A stretch of DNA of 64,000 nt from Burkholderiaceae bacterium (GCA_919902775.1 CAKKRJ010000007.1:186001-250000), one strand, 5' to 3'; shown: positions 26,525-35,864, counted from the first letter of the stretch. Numbers and translations are program-made. Notes: generated from the letters alone by a model not told the origin.

Positions 26525-28609
26525 ATGACTGCCCCCAAAAAATCACAACGCATCGCGGTGGACATCGGCGGTACTTTCACCGACATGGCCTGCTTCGATG
26601 AGGCCAATGGACACATCTCATTTGGCAAAGCACTGTCTACGCACGGGCATTTGCATGACGGCATCCAAAACACCCTGGACGGGGCAGGCATTGATCTGAC
26701 CAACGGCTACCTGTTTTTGCATGGTTCGACCATCGTCATCAATACCTTGCTGGAGCGCAATGGGGCTAAAACGGCCTTGCTCATCACTGAAGGTTTTCGT
26801 GACATTTATGAAATCGGGCGTGTCAATCGCCCGGACGCTTACAACCTGTTTTTCTCCAAGCATGTCCCATTGGTGCCGCGTTCGCAACGCCATGAGGTGA
26901 GTGAGCGTTTGCGTGCAGATGGGTCTCAGCACAAACCGCTGGACGAAGCCCGTGTCCGTGCACTGGCGCGGCAGCTCAAGGCTGAAAACATCGAGGCCGT
27001 GGCCGTTTTGCTGCTGCACTCCTACCGAAATCCCGACCACGAGCGCCGGGTCAAAGCCATCTTGCAGGAAGAAATTCCGGGCGCATTCATCTGTGCCTCG
27101 CACGAACTGTCGCAGGAGTACCGCGAGTTTGAACGCGTCTCCACGGCCGTGGCCAATGCGTATGTGGGCCCCCGTGTTTCAGCCTATCTGGGAGAACTCG
27201 AAGAACACCTGGAAGAGAAGGGTTTCGTCGGTGATTTCTATGCGGTTCAATCGACGGGTGGCTTGTTCCCGCTGGAGCATGCACGACGCGAATGTGTGCG
27301 CATGCTCGAATCCGGGCCTGCTGCGGGTGTGATCGGTGCCCAAGCCATTTGCGCACAACTGGGACTGCCTGACGCCATTGCTTTCGACATGGGTGGCACA
27401 ACCGCCAAGGCGGGTGTGATCAGTGAAGGCCGGCCACTCACCACCGGCAGTGCGTTGATTGGTGGCTATGAAAAAGCCCTGCCCATTCAGATCCCGATGA
27501 TGGACATCTTCGAGGTGGGAACAGGCGGCGGCTCCATCGCACGCGTCGAGTTGGGCCATTCACTGCGCGTGGGCCCCCGATCCGCAGGCTCCATGCCGGG
27601 TCCTGTTTGCTATGGCCGTGGCGGCGAAGAGCCGACGGTGACCGATGCCAACTTGATCTTGGGGCGCCTGGACGAGCACCATTTTCTGGGCGGCGAGATG
27701 CCGCTTTACCTGGACCGCGCACGTGAGGCCATGGACAGCAAAGTGGCTAAACCGCTGGGGCTGGATGCGACCCGTGCCGCGGATGGCATTTTGCGCATTG
27801 CGGTGACGCAGATGTCACACGCGGTGAAGGCCGTGACCACGGAAAGGGGGCTGGATGCCGGCAGCTTCACCATGGTGGTGTATGGCGGTGCAGGCCCTCT
27901 GCATGCCTCTGCCATTGCCAGAGAAATCGGTATCCGCAACGTGCTGATCCCTTATGCACCGGGTTACTTCTCAGCCTACGGCATGCTGTTTTCCGATCTG
28001 CGTTATGACTATGTGCGCTCGGTCTTCCGACGTCTGGATGGTTTGTCTTTCGATGAAATAGAAGCCATCTACAAGGAGATGGAGGACGAGGGCCGTGCAG
28101 CGATTGGGGCATCGCAAATTCGTCCTGAAGTCGTTGTCTTCGAGCGTGCCGCCGATATGCGTTATTTTGGACAAGAGCATGCCGTGACCGTGGACCTTCC
28201 GCAAGAATACTTTGAGCGCAAGGACCGCGCAGGCATCAAGAACCACTTTGATGAAGTGCACAAAGTGCGTTATGGCACTGCGGCACCCAAGGAGCCTGCC
28301 GATATTGTGAGTTTGCGCGTGACCGTGATGGGGCGCATGAAAAAGCCGCCGCGCAATGCCGTGGCAGCAGGGCAAGAAACACCCGATGCCCAAGCGCTTC
28401 GCACGCACAAGCCCGTCTACTTCCGCAGCGCCGGTGACTACGTCACCACCGCGGTCTACAAGCGGGACCTACTCAAGAACGGCAACCTGATCCAGGGCCC
28501 AGCGCTGGTTGAAGAGCATGCGTCCACGACCGTGGTTCAGCCGGGCGACAGGGTCCGCGTTGACCCATTCGGCAATTTACAAATTTCCATCGGGAGCGAC
28601 CGCTCATGA
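26525..28609 (+). CDS. hyuA: Hydantoinase A / oxoprolinase family subunit (HyuA-like)
   Basis: A 694-aa ATP-dependent amidohydrolase or carboxylase subunit of the HyuA/acetophenone-carboxylase family. The N-terminal RIAVDIGGTFTDMACF and the second phosphate motif IAFDMGGTTAKAG define the ASKHA-type nucleotide site. AVTTERGLDAGSFTMVVYGG followed by AGPLH is the family's strongly conserved late motif. It overlaps hyuB by 4 bp, so the two subunits are coupled. Members open N-substituted hydantoins or 5-oxoproline, or carboxylate ketones; with a FAH hydrolase upstream, a cyclic amide or ketone catabolic role is likely. Confidence 0.92.
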   Translation: MTAPKKSQRIAVDIGGTFTDMACFDEANGHISFGKALSTHGHLHDGIQNTLDGAGIDLTNGYLFLHGSTIVINTLLERNGAKTALLITEGFRDIYEIGRVNRPDAYNLFFSKHVPLVPRSQRHEVSERLRADGSQHKPLDEARVRALARQLKAENIEAVAVLLLHSYRNPDHERRVKAILQEEIPGAFICASHELSQEYREFERVSTAVANAYVGPRVSAYLGELEEHLEEKGFVGDFYAVQSTGGLFPLEHARRECVRMLESGPAAGVIGAQAICAQLGLPDAIAFDMGGTTAKAGVISEGRPLTTGSALIGGYEKALPIQIPMMDIFEVGTGGGSIARVELGHSLRVGPRSAGSMPGPVCYGRGGEEPTVTDANLILGRLDEHHFLGGEMPLYLDRAREAMDSKVAKPLGLDATRAADGILRIAVTQMSHAVKAVTTERGLDAGSFTMVVYGGAGPLHASAIAREIGIRNVLIPYAPGYFSAYGMLFSDLRYDYVRSVFRRLDGLSFDEIEAIYKEMEDEGRAAIGASQIRPEVVVFERAADMRYFGQEHAVTVDLPQEYFERKDRAGIKNHFDEVHKVRYGTAAPKEPADIVSLRVTVMGRMKKPPRNAVAAGQETPDAQALRTHKPVYFRSAGDYVTTAVYKRDLLKNGNLIQGPALVEEHASTTVVQPGDRVRVDPFGNLQISIGSDRS

Positions 28610-30357
28610 GCACCCACGACCTTCAATGCCCCACACCACCGGTTGATCCCGTCATTGTCGAGATCATTCGCAACGGCCTGTTTGCCGTGACGGAGGAGAT
28701 GAAAACCAACCTGATGCGGACGGCCTACAACCTCATCATTTACGAAGCGCTGGACTTCACCGTCGGACTTTTTACCAAGGAGGGGGATACCGTTTCCATC
28801 GGCCTGGGTCTGCCGATGTTCATCCGCGGCATGTCGGAGACGGTCAAGTCCAAAATTCGCCACTTTGGCTATGACGGCATCCACCCCGGTGATATTTTGG
28901 TGACCAACGATGCCTACACCACGGGCAGCCACTTGAACCACTTCACCTTCACCATGCCGGTGTTTCATGAGGGTGAATTGATTGGCTTCACCTGCTGCAT
29001 GGCCCATTGGTTGGATGTGGGTGGAAGCCTGGGTCAAATCACCACAGACATTTTCTCTGAAGGCATTCAGATTCCGATTGTCAAATACCAAAGTGCTGGC
29101 AAGGTCAACCAGGACTTGATCGACATCATCGCGATGAACGTTCGGATGCCTGAGCGCGCATTGGGCGATTTGCGTGCGCAGATCACGGCCATCACCACGG
29201 GTGAGCGACGTTTCCTCGAACTGGTGCAGCGCTATGGCAACGATGCGGTGCAAGCGTCGATCCTTGAAATCATGAATGCCTCGGAAACCCTGGCCAGGCA
29301 GAACACGCTGACCATCCCCGATGGCATCTACGAAGCCGAGTCGTTCATGGACGACGACGGGCTGGATGTGGGCAAGCGCATTCCGATCCGTGTGAAGGTC
29401 ACGGTCAAGGGGGACGAAATGGAGATCGATCTCTCCGATGTCAGCCGCCAAGTCAAAGGCTTTTACAACTCGGGCTTCACCACGGGCATCGCTTGTGCCC
29501 AGGTGGCCTATAAATGCCTGACGACACCGACCGACTACCCGGTCAACGATGGCAGCTTTCGCCCACTCAAGGTGATCATGCCCATGGGCACGGTCATCAG
29601 TGCTGAGCGTCCCTACCCCATGCGGGTCTGGATGACCTTTCCGATGACGGTGATTGACACCATTTTCAAAGCGCTGGCCCCCGCGATTCCTGACCGTTCC
29701 ATTGCGGGTCACCACGCCGATCTGGTGTTTCCAAATATCCATGGGATTTCGCCCGAGGACGGTCGTCTCTTCATCGTGGGCATTGGCCCACTGGGGGGTG
29801 GTTGGGGTGCCAAGAGCCGCGAGGACGGCGTTTCAGTCACGGTCTGTATCAATGACGGGGACACACACAACAGCCCCACCGAACAGCTTGAAGCGAAGTA
29901 CCCGGTGCTGGTTGAGAGTTACAGGATTCGGGAAGACAGTGGCGGTGCCGGTGAATTCCGTGGCGGCCTGGGTGCCGAGATGGTGGTTCAGGCGCTCTCG
30001 CCGTTTTCAGTCACGACGCGCATCGACCGCATGCATTGCAAGCCATGGGGACTGGATGGTGGCGGTGAAGCCGCCGGAAACGGCATCGCCATCCGTCACA
30101 AGGATCAATGGGAAGAGGATCTGCCCAACGCCAAGATTTTCAACGTTCGCCTGGAGCGCGGGGATGCCTACAAGATGCTCTCCGGCGGCGGCGGGGGATT
30201 TGGCAACCCGTACCAACGCGATGCCCAAAAAGTGGCGGAAGACGTTCGCGAGGGCTATGTGAGCAAAGCCGCGGCAGAGAAGCTTTATGGCGTGGTGTTG
30301 GATGACCAATACCGCGTCAAGGAAACAGAAACCTCCGCATTGCGAGCCCATGTTTGA
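28606..30357 (+). CDS. hyuB: Hydantoinase B / oxoprolinase family subunit (HyuB-like)
   Basis: A 583-aa partner of HyuA. Typical features are the start PPVDPVIVEIIRNGLFAVTE with EMKTNLMRTAYN, the block HPGDILVTNDAYTTGSHLNH, and the Gly-rich KMLSGGGGGFGNPYQRD near the C-terminus. Several His and Asp in the DAYTTGSHLNHF segment are candidate metal ligands. Length is normal. Its stop overlaps, or lies a few bases before, the start of a small uncharacterised gene. Confidence 0.92.
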   Translation: MSTHDLQCPTPPVDPVIVEIIRNGLFAVTEEMKTNLMRTAYNLIIYEALDFTVGLFTKEGDTVSIGLGLPMFIRGMSETVKSKIRHFGYDGIHPGDILVTNDAYTTGSHLNHFTFTMPVFHEGELIGFTCCMAHWLDVGGSLGQITTDIFSEGIQIPIVKYQSAGKVNQDLIDIIAMNVRMPERALGDLRAQITAITTGERRFLELVQRYGNDAVQASILEIMNASETLARQNTLTIPDGIYEAESFMDDDGLDVGKRIPIRVKVTVKGDEMEIDLSDVSRQVKGFYNSGFTTGIACAQVAYKCLTTPTDYPVNDGSFRPLKVIMPMGTVISAERPYPMRVWMTFPMTVIDTIFKALAPAIPDRSIAGHHADLVFPNIHGISPEDGRLFIVGIGPLGGGWGAKSREDGVSVTVCINDGDTHNSPTEQLEAKYPVLVESYRIREDSGGAGEFRGGLGAEMVVQALSPFSVTTRIDRMHCKPWGLDGGGEAAGNGIAIRHKDQWEEDLPNAKIFNVRLERGDAYKMLSGGGGGFGNPYQRDAQKVAEDVREGYVSKAAAEKLYGVVLDDQYRVKETETSALRAHV

Positions 30358-30772
30358 CGTCATGGAAGCAAACACCAGCCATGCCCAGGCCGTCTATCTG
30401 GCGGATCTTTGGCATCGGCTGTCTGCTCAGCACATTGCGCTGGGCTGTTCCTGCAGCATGAGTGGCATCAGTGTCACGCTGGAAGATTTTGAGCGTGACA
30501 TCGCTGACTACTTGTGGGCCGAGAGCGAGCGGCTTGGTGCGACCGAGGTGGTGGCTTTTTTGCTGGCTCCGGGCCCTGTCGCAGAACAAGCACAAGCCAT
30601 CAGGGGCATCCTCAGACGCATCCAAGAGGGTGAAGCCGATGACGCTATTTCTCGCTGGCTGTTGCCCCGTTTGACCAAAACCCTTGAGTCCTACGCCAAG
30701 TTACACGGCCCTTCGGTTGAGGCGCCCCTTTTGGGTGGCTCAAGGGCTTGGCGGCCCGGCTATCGCAATTGA
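30350..30772 (+). CDS. Uncharacterised 136-140-aa protein of the HyuAB operon
   Basis: I do not recognise this family. The protein is soluble and mostly helical in appearance. A Cys-containing segment GCSCSMSG lies near residue 35, followed by an acidic helix DFERDIADYLWAESERLG, then LLAPGPVAEQAQAIRGILRR, and an Arg/Gly-rich end SRAWRPGYRN. Start is uncertain: ATG 30350 overlaps the hyuB stop by 8 bp, while ATG 30362 lies 4 bp after it. Codon use matches the neighbours and the gene sits between hyuB and a Bug receptor on the same strand, so it is probably real and possibly an accessory or assembly factor for HyuAB. Confidence 0.7.
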   Translation: MFDVMEANTSHAQAVYLADLWHRLSAQHIALGCSCSMSGISVTLEDFERDIADYLWAESERLGATEVVAFLLAPGPVAEQAQAIRGILRRIQEGEADDAISRWLLPRLTKTLESYAKLHGPSVEAPLLGGSRAWRPGYRN

Positions 30773-30798
30773 TTTTTCACCATAACAGGAGACTTCAC

Positions 30799-31770
30799 AT
30801 GTATCAAATCACACGGAGAGTGGCGGCATGGACACTGATGCTGATGGGCTGTGCAGCCACAGCGCAAACCAAGTTGCCTGAAGGACCGATCAAAATCGTG
30901 GTGCCTTTCGCTGCCGGAGGCGGGGTGGACAGTGCGGCCCGTTTGATCGCCAGGCAATTGGGAACCAATTTAAACCTTCCCGTTGTTGTAGAAAACAAGC
31001 CAGGCGCCAATGGTTCCGTGGGCGGGAAATTTGTCCAGACGGCTCATCCAGACGGGCAAACCTTGTTGTTCTCAGCATCCACACATGCACTGGCCAAGCA
31101 AGTCATGGCCAATCCTCCTTATGATCCGCAAGCTGATTTTGCGGCCGTGGCCCGGGTCGGTGTCGCACCACTGATGATGGTGATCTCTCCTCATTTGCCG
31201 GAGACCAAGCTTTCAGAGGTGATGTCAGCCGCCAAGCAGAGCCCTGAAAAATGGACCGCTGCCTTGCCTGCACTCGGTGCTGCCAGCCATCTGGGAACGC
31301 TGATGTTTGCCAAACAGGGTCAACTGACGAATTTGGTGACGGCTGTTTACAAAGGCACGGCCCCAGCCTTGACCGATGTGGCGGGTGGGCATGTGCAAAT
31401 TCAAATTGACGCCATCATTGCACTGCAGGGCATGGCCAAGTCTGGCAAGGTGAAACCCATCATGGTGACCTCGGCCAAAAGAAGTCCGGTCATGCCCCAT
31501 GTCCCCACCGCGATCGAAAGTGGCTATCCCAAATTTGTGACGGAATCTTGGTATGGTGTTTGGGCGCCCAAATCCACGCCTGTGGACAGGGTTCAATTTC
31601 TGAACAAAGCCATCAACGAGGCCGTCCAGCAATTGACCAAGGCGGGTTCTTTTGAACAGATGGGCATTGAACCTGTGACCGAGAGCGTGGATGACTTCAA
31701 GAAATACACCGCTGGCTACGTATCAGAAAGCGCAGACTTGCTGAAGGGGGCTGGTTTCAAGCCAGAATAA
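30799..31770 (+). CDS. Bug/TctC-family periplasmic receptor
   Basis: A 323-aa receptor with a signal peptide (MYQITRRVAAWTLMLMGCAA, then TAQ). IKIVVPFAAGGGVDSAARLI and VVVENKPGANGSVGGKFVQT are the two ligand-binding loops. AGGAGA precedes the ATG. Last gene of the FAH-HyuAB operon; it probably delivers the operon's substrate, although no TctAB permease genes are present here. Confidence 0.92.
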   Translation: MYQITRRVAAWTLMLMGCAATAQTKLPEGPIKIVVPFAAGGGVDSAARLIARQLGTNLNLPVVVENKPGANGSVGGKFVQTAHPDGQTLLFSASTHALAKQVMANPPYDPQADFAAVARVGVAPLMMVISPHLPETKLSEVMSAAKQSPEKWTAALPALGAASHLGTLMFAKQGQLTNLVTAVYKGTAPALTDVAGGHVQIQIDAIIALQGMAKSGKVKPIMVTSAKRSPVMPHVPTAIESGYPKFVTESWYGVWAPKSTPVDRVQFLNKAINEAVQQLTKAGSFEQMGIEPVTESVDDFKKYTAGYVSESADLLKGAGFKPE

Positions 31771-31814
31771 AAAAGGGGTAGTGTGACGGGGGGCGCGCAC
31801 GAAACCAGTTCAGC

Positions 31815-32051
31815 TTAGCGGGTGGCCAGCAGAGGCATGCGTTTCGTGGGTTTTTCGAAGCAGTCGATGCATGCCAACAGCTGATCGGGGCTGCCTTCGG
31901 TCAAGACCACCTCTTCTTGCGCCAGTTTCGGCCGCAGTCTGATGGGCCAAGTGGTGTGCAGGCGCAGCTCGGCTTCACAAATGTCTGGCTGTTGGCGCAA
32001 CGCTTTGCGCAGGTGGCGTCCAGAAAATTCCGGATCGGTCAACACACTCAT
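31815..32051 (-). CDS. Internally deleted relic of an alkylsulfatase-like MBL protein
   Basis: A 78-aa frame whose N-terminus (SVLTDPEFSGRHLRKALRQQ) matches the first about 28 residues of the 636-aa metallo-hydrolase at 40678 in 21 positions by my count. Its last 32 residues (LTEGSPDQLLACIDCFE and onward to the stop) match that protein's last 32 in about 13 positions without gaps. Everything between, including the metal site, is missing. It looks like an in-frame deletion of about 560 codons. Its ATG overlaps the Bug stop (ATGA), so it may still be translated. It cannot be a sulfatase; it is either a decaying pseudogene or a repurposed small protein. Confidence 0.75.
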   Translation of the reverse strand: MSVLTDPEFSGRHLRKALRQQPDICEAELRLHTTWPIRLRPKLAQEEVVLTEGSPDQLLACIDCFEKPTKRMPLLATR

Positions 32052-33019
32052 TGCGCTTCCAGCTTGGCCGATTTCATCATGCGCTCGGTCAAAGCCATTT
32101 CGGCCTGCAAGGCGTCTCGGTATTCTTCGGGCGAGGCAGGGGCCACGCTGCCGCCCTGGGCTTCGAGTCGGGTGCGCACCTCGGGCATGGCCAGGACCTG
32201 GTTCAGGGCTTCAGACAGGCGTTTGACCACCGGCGCGGGCGTGCCCGCTGGCACCGACAGGCCGCCAAACGAGGTCAGTTGCAGACCGCTCAAGCCCGAT
32301 TCGGCCAGGGTCGGGGTGTTGGGCTGGCGCGCGTTGCGCTGCGGCCCGCTCACCGCCAGGGCTTGCAAGCGGCCGGCTTTGATGTGGGGCAGGGCCACCG
32401 AACTGATGGCCAGCGCGAAGTCCACCTGCTTGCCGATCACGGCGGTGGTCGATTCCGAAGCGCCCTTGTAGGGCACATGCAGCGCCTGGGCGCCAGACAG
32501 GCTGAGCATCAGCTCGGCGCCCATGTGGGCGGGCGAACCGATGCCGCCCGAGGCGTAGCTGAGCTTGCCCGGCTCTTTTTTGGCCCGCTCCATCAAGCCC
32601 TGCAGGTTTTTGATGCCCGCATCCGGGTGCACCACCACCGTCAGGTCCGAGATGGCGATGCGGCCCACGTGGGTGAAGTCCTTCATGGTGTCAAAGCCGG
32701 GCTTTTTGTACATGCGCATATTGGCCGCCATGGGCGCGGCCGAGTAGATCCAGGTGTAGCCGTCGGCCGGCGCACGGGCCACCAGCTGCGCGCCCAGGTT
32801 GCCGGCAGCGCCGCCCTTGTTGTCCACCACCACGGGTTGTTTGAGGAGGTTGCCCATGGCTTCGGCGACGATGCGAACGGTGTTGTCGGGCGCAGTGCCC
32901 GCCAGATAGGGCACGACCCAGCGGATCGGGCGCGTGGGGTAATCCTGGGCGCTGGCGCTCAGGCTCAGGCTGGCCAAGGGGGCGACCAAAATGGCGGTCA
33001 GGGTGCGGGCGATGTTCAT
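32048..33019 (-). CDS. Bug/TctC-family periplasmic receptor
   Basis: A 323-aa receptor with signal MNIARTLTAILVAPLASLSL followed by SASAQ. Binding loops IRWVVPYLAGTAPDNTVRIV and VVVDNKGGAAGNLGAQLVAR are typical of the family. The start at 33019 has GAGGAGA upstream; the long frame to 33712 is a shadow of the acyl-CoA dehydrogenase. Downstream of acyl-CoA synthetase and dehydrogenase genes and coupled to the sulfatase relic; it likely binds the acid degraded by this operon. Confidence 0.92.
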   Translation of the reverse strand: MNIARTLTAILVAPLASLSLSASAQDYPTRPIRWVVPYLAGTAPDNTVRIVAEAMGNLLKQPVVVDNKGGAAGNLGAQLVARAPADGYTWIYSAAPMAANMRMYKKPGFDTMKDFTHVGRIAISDLTVVVHPDAGIKNLQGLMERAKKEPGKLSYASGGIGSPAHMGAELMLSLSGAQALHVPYKGASESTTAVIGKQVDFALAISSVALPHIKAGRLQALAVSGPQRNARQPNTPTLAESGLSGLQLTSFGGLSVPAGTPAPVVKRLSEALNQVLAMPEVRTRLEAQGGSVAPASPEEYRDALQAEMALTERMMKSAKLEAQ

Positions 33020-33048
33020 GTTTGTCTCCTCTTTTTGAGGTGCAATGC

Positions 33049-34242
33049 TCAGCGGCCGGACGGCTGCAAGAGCTCTTTGGCGATGGTGTTGCGCTGGATT
33101 TCGCTGGTGCCCGTGAGCACGCGGTACATGCGCAGCATGCGGAACAGGAACTCGACACGGCGGCCTTGCACGATGCCCTCGCCGCCGTGGATCTGCACCG
33201 CCTTGTCGGCCACGCGGAAGGCGGTTTCCGAGCAAAACAGCTTGGCCATCGAGGCCTGTGCACGCCCGTCCGCACCCAGGTCGAGGCTGCGCGCCACCGA
33301 CAGCATCAGGGCGCGGGCGGCAGCCAGCTCGGTGGCCATGTCGGCCAGCATGTGCTGCACCGCCTGAAACGCACCAATGGGTTGGCCAAACTGTTTGCGC
33401 TGACGGGCGTATTGCAGACTGTCTTGCAAGGCCAGTTGGGCCAGGCCCAGCATGGCCGGGCAGTGCAGCAGGCGGTTGACGGTGATGCGGCCCAGCGCCA
33501 GGCCCAGGCCCTTGCCGCGTTCGCCGATCTGGTTGCTGGCGGGGATGCGGCAATCGCTGAGCACGATGTTGGCGGTGTGCGACTGGCCGGCCATGGTTTT
33601 GTAGCCTTCTTCCAGCGAAAAGCCGGGACGGTCTCGCTCGACGAAAAAGGCCGTCGTTTCGCGCACTTTCGGGTCTTCGCTGGTCGAAGCGATGACGATG
33701 GCGAAGTCGCAAAAGGGCGAGCCCGAGATGAATTTTTTGGTGCCGTTCAGCACAAACTCATCACCCTCGCGCCGCGCCGAGGTTTGCAAGGCGCCCGCGT
33801 CCGAGCCGGCCTCGGGCTCGGTGATGGCAAAGCAGACGGCTTTTTCGGCGCGCGCCACCGGCAAGATGAAGCGTTGCATCTGCTCGGGCGAGGCCTGGCG
33901 CACCAGCGCGCCCAGGCGCGGCGGGCCGGTCAGCTCACCCAGGATGTGCGGCGCAAAAGGGGTGCCGCTGGCGTAAATGAATTCCTTGACCAGGGCATGG
34001 TCGAGCACCGAAAAACCGGCGCCGCCCATGGCCTCGGGCAGGGTCATGCCGTAAAAGCCCAGCGCCTGAGAGCGCTGCCAGACCTGCTGCAGCAGCGCCC
34101 GAGAGGGCGAGTTTTCGTGGTCGACGCCGTGCTCGTGCGCCAGTGGGCGCAGCTCGCCCTCGATGAATTCGCCCAGGCGGGCGATGAAGTCGCGCGCCTT
34201 GGGCGAACCTTCAAAGGTGTCGGGGTTGTGGGTCTTGTCCAT
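33049..34242 (-). CDS. Acyl-CoA dehydrogenase
   Basis: A 397-aa FAD-dependent acyl-CoA dehydrogenase. Visible are the FAD/substrate loop CFAITEPEAGSDAGALQTSA, the middle-domain segment FVLNGTKKFISGSPFCDFAI and the C-terminal HGGEGIVQGRRVEFLFRMLR then YRVLTGTSEIQRN. The start at 34242 lies two bases after the stop of the acyl-CoA synthetase. Residues 40-60 resemble long/branched-chain ACADs. It should introduce the alpha-beta double bond in the acyl-CoA made by the synthetase. Confidence 0.93.
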   Translation of the reverse strand: MDKTHNPDTFEGSPKARDFIARLGEFIEGELRPLAHEHGVDHENSPSRALLQQVWQRSQALGFYGMTLPEAMGGAGFSVLDHALVKEFIYASGTPFAPHILGELTGPPRLGALVRQASPEQMQRFILPVARAEKAVCFAITEPEAGSDAGALQTSARREGDEFVLNGTKKFISGSPFCDFAIVIASTSEDPKVRETTAFFVERDRPGFSLEEGYKTMAGQSHTANIVLSDCRIPASNQIGERGKGLGLALGRITVNRLLHCPAMLGLAQLALQDSLQYARQRKQFGQPIGAFQAVQHMLADMATELAAARALMLSVARSLDLGADGRAQASMAKLFCSETAFRVADKAVQIHGGEGIVQGRRVEFLFRMLRMYRVLTGTSEIQRNTIAKELLQPSGR

Positions 34243-34244
34243 GT

Positions 34245-35816
34245 TCAATTCACCTTTCTGTCGCGGCCTTGCCAGTAGCGTTCTCGCACGTCCTTGCGCG
34301 AGAGTTTGCCGTTGCTGTTTTTGGGAAGTTCGGCCACAAAATCGACCGAACGGGGCTTCTTGAAATCGGCCAGTCGGCCCTTGCAAAAATCAACCACTTC
34401 CTGCTCACTGGTCTCTGCGTCCTGGCGCAGCACCACCACGGCCTTGACCACCTCGCCCCAGTGGTCGTCGGGCACGCCCACCACGCAGACTTCGTAGACA
34501 GCCGGGTGTTGGGCCAGCACGGCCTCGATTTCGCTGGGGTAGACGTTGAATCCCCCAGAAACCAGCATCTCTTTCTTGCGGTCCACGATGTAGATGTAGC
34601 CTTGTGCGTCGATGCGGGCCAGATCGCCGGTGCGCAGCCAGCCCTGGGCATCGATGGCCGCCTGGCTCAGCTCCGGGGCGTGCCAGTAGCCGGCAAACAC
34701 GTCCGGGCCACGCACACAGATCTCACCAATGGCATCACCTTGCACGGGTTGGCCCTGCTCATCCAGCACCAGGACTTCGGATTCACAGGTCGCGCGTCCG
34801 CATGAGGACAGCAGCTCGGGCTGGTCGCCGTGGATGGCACGCGCATGGTCAGCGATGGACAGACTGATCACGCCGCCAGTGGTCTCGCCCGCACCATAGC
34901 CTTGGGCCAGCACCGGGCCAAAGGCCGCCCAGGCTTCGCGAATACGGGCCGGTGACATGGGTGCTGCGCCGTAGCTCAGCAGGCGCAGGCTGGACAGGTC
35001 TCGCGTTTTGATGCTCGGCTCGGCCAGCAGGGCGTGGATCATGGCCGGGACCATGAAGGTCATGCTGACCCGGTGCTTTTCAATGCACTGCAGCAGTTCG
35101 GCCGGATGGAATCGGTCGAGCAGCAGGATGGTCACGCCTTGATAGAGCAGCGCTTGAATGAACATGCCGCTGGCATGGGTGATGGGGCCCACCAGCAGCA
35201 TCACATCGTCGCCATTGCTTTGCATGCGGCCCATGATCACCTTGCGCAGCGAGGTCATTCGGTTGCCCATGGTCTGCATGGCGGCCTTGAGTTTTCCAGT
35301 CGATCCCGAGGTGTAGTGCAACACCGCCAAGTCGTCTGGCGAGAGGTCGATGTGGATGTGTGTGCTCGGGGCCTGGGCCATCAGTGCGGCGGCGTCGAGC
35401 CAGCCGGCCGCGCGGTCGGCCTCGGTGCAGTCCCAGGCCATCAGGTGTCGCAGGCTGGGCAGGCGTTCGCGCATGGTTTGCACCATGGCGCGGTGGGTGG
35501 GGGCCACCAGGCAGGCCAGGGGCTCGGCGTTGCCGAGGGCATCTTCCAGTTCCTGCGGGGACAGTCGCGAGTTCAGCGCCACCTTGACCAAGCCCAGTTT
35601 GTAGAACGCGCATTCGGCCACCACGATGTCGGGTCGGTTGGGCGCGATGATCGCGACCCGGTCGCCACGCTGCAGGCCCAACGTCTGCAGGGCATGGGCC
35701 AGTCGGTTGGATTGCTCTTCCAATTGGCGGTAGGTCAGGACCTCGTCTCGAAAGCGCACCGCGGCCTTGTCGGGCCAGTGCAGGGCGCTGCGCGCCACGT
35801 AAACACCAAAGTTCAT
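34245..35816 (-). CDS. AMP-dependent acyl-CoA synthetase/ligase
   Basis: A complete 523-aa ANL enzyme: P-loop LHYTSGSTGKLKA, motif AQGYGAGETTGG, hinge WLRTGDLARIDAQGYI with IVDRKKEMLVSGGFNVYPSE, and C-terminal Lys in LPKNSNGKLSRKDVRE. GGAGGAGA precedes the ATG. It is the first gene of a four-gene unit (synthetase, acyl-CoA dehydrogenase, Bug receptor, sulfatase relic) and is divergent from a LysR gene. Together they activate and begin to degrade a carboxylic acid of unknown identity. Confidence 0.94.
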   Translation of the reverse strand: MNFGVYVARSALHWPDKAAVRFRDEVLTYRQLEEQSNRLAHALQTLGLQRGDRVAIIAPNRPDIVVAECAFYKLGLVKVALNSRLSPQELEDALGNAEPLACLVAPTHRAMVQTMRERLPSLRHLMAWDCTEADRAAGWLDAAALMAQAPSTHIHIDLSPDDLAVLHYTSGSTGKLKAAMQTMGNRMTSLRKVIMGRMQSNGDDVMLLVGPITHASGMFIQALLYQGVTILLLDRFHPAELLQCIEKHRVSMTFMVPAMIHALLAEPSIKTRDLSSLRLLSYGAAPMSPARIREAWAAFGPVLAQGYGAGETTGGVISLSIADHARAIHGDQPELLSSCGRATCESEVLVLDEQGQPVQGDAIGEICVRGPDVFAGYWHAPELSQAAIDAQGWLRTGDLARIDAQGYIYIVDRKKEMLVSGGFNVYPSEIEAVLAQHPAVYEVCVVGVPDDHWGEVVKAVVVLRQDAETSEQEVVDFCKGRLADFKKPRSVDFVAELPKNSNGKLSRKDVRERYWQGRDRKVN

Positions 35817-35864
35817 GTCTCCTCCAGGGGCAATAGGAGGGCAGTCTAGAGCGCGGAGGCCGTC

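Noticed and set aside
28537..29742. 401-codon minus-strand frame opposite hyuB
   Set aside because: Antisense to a clear HyuB; no recognisable domain.
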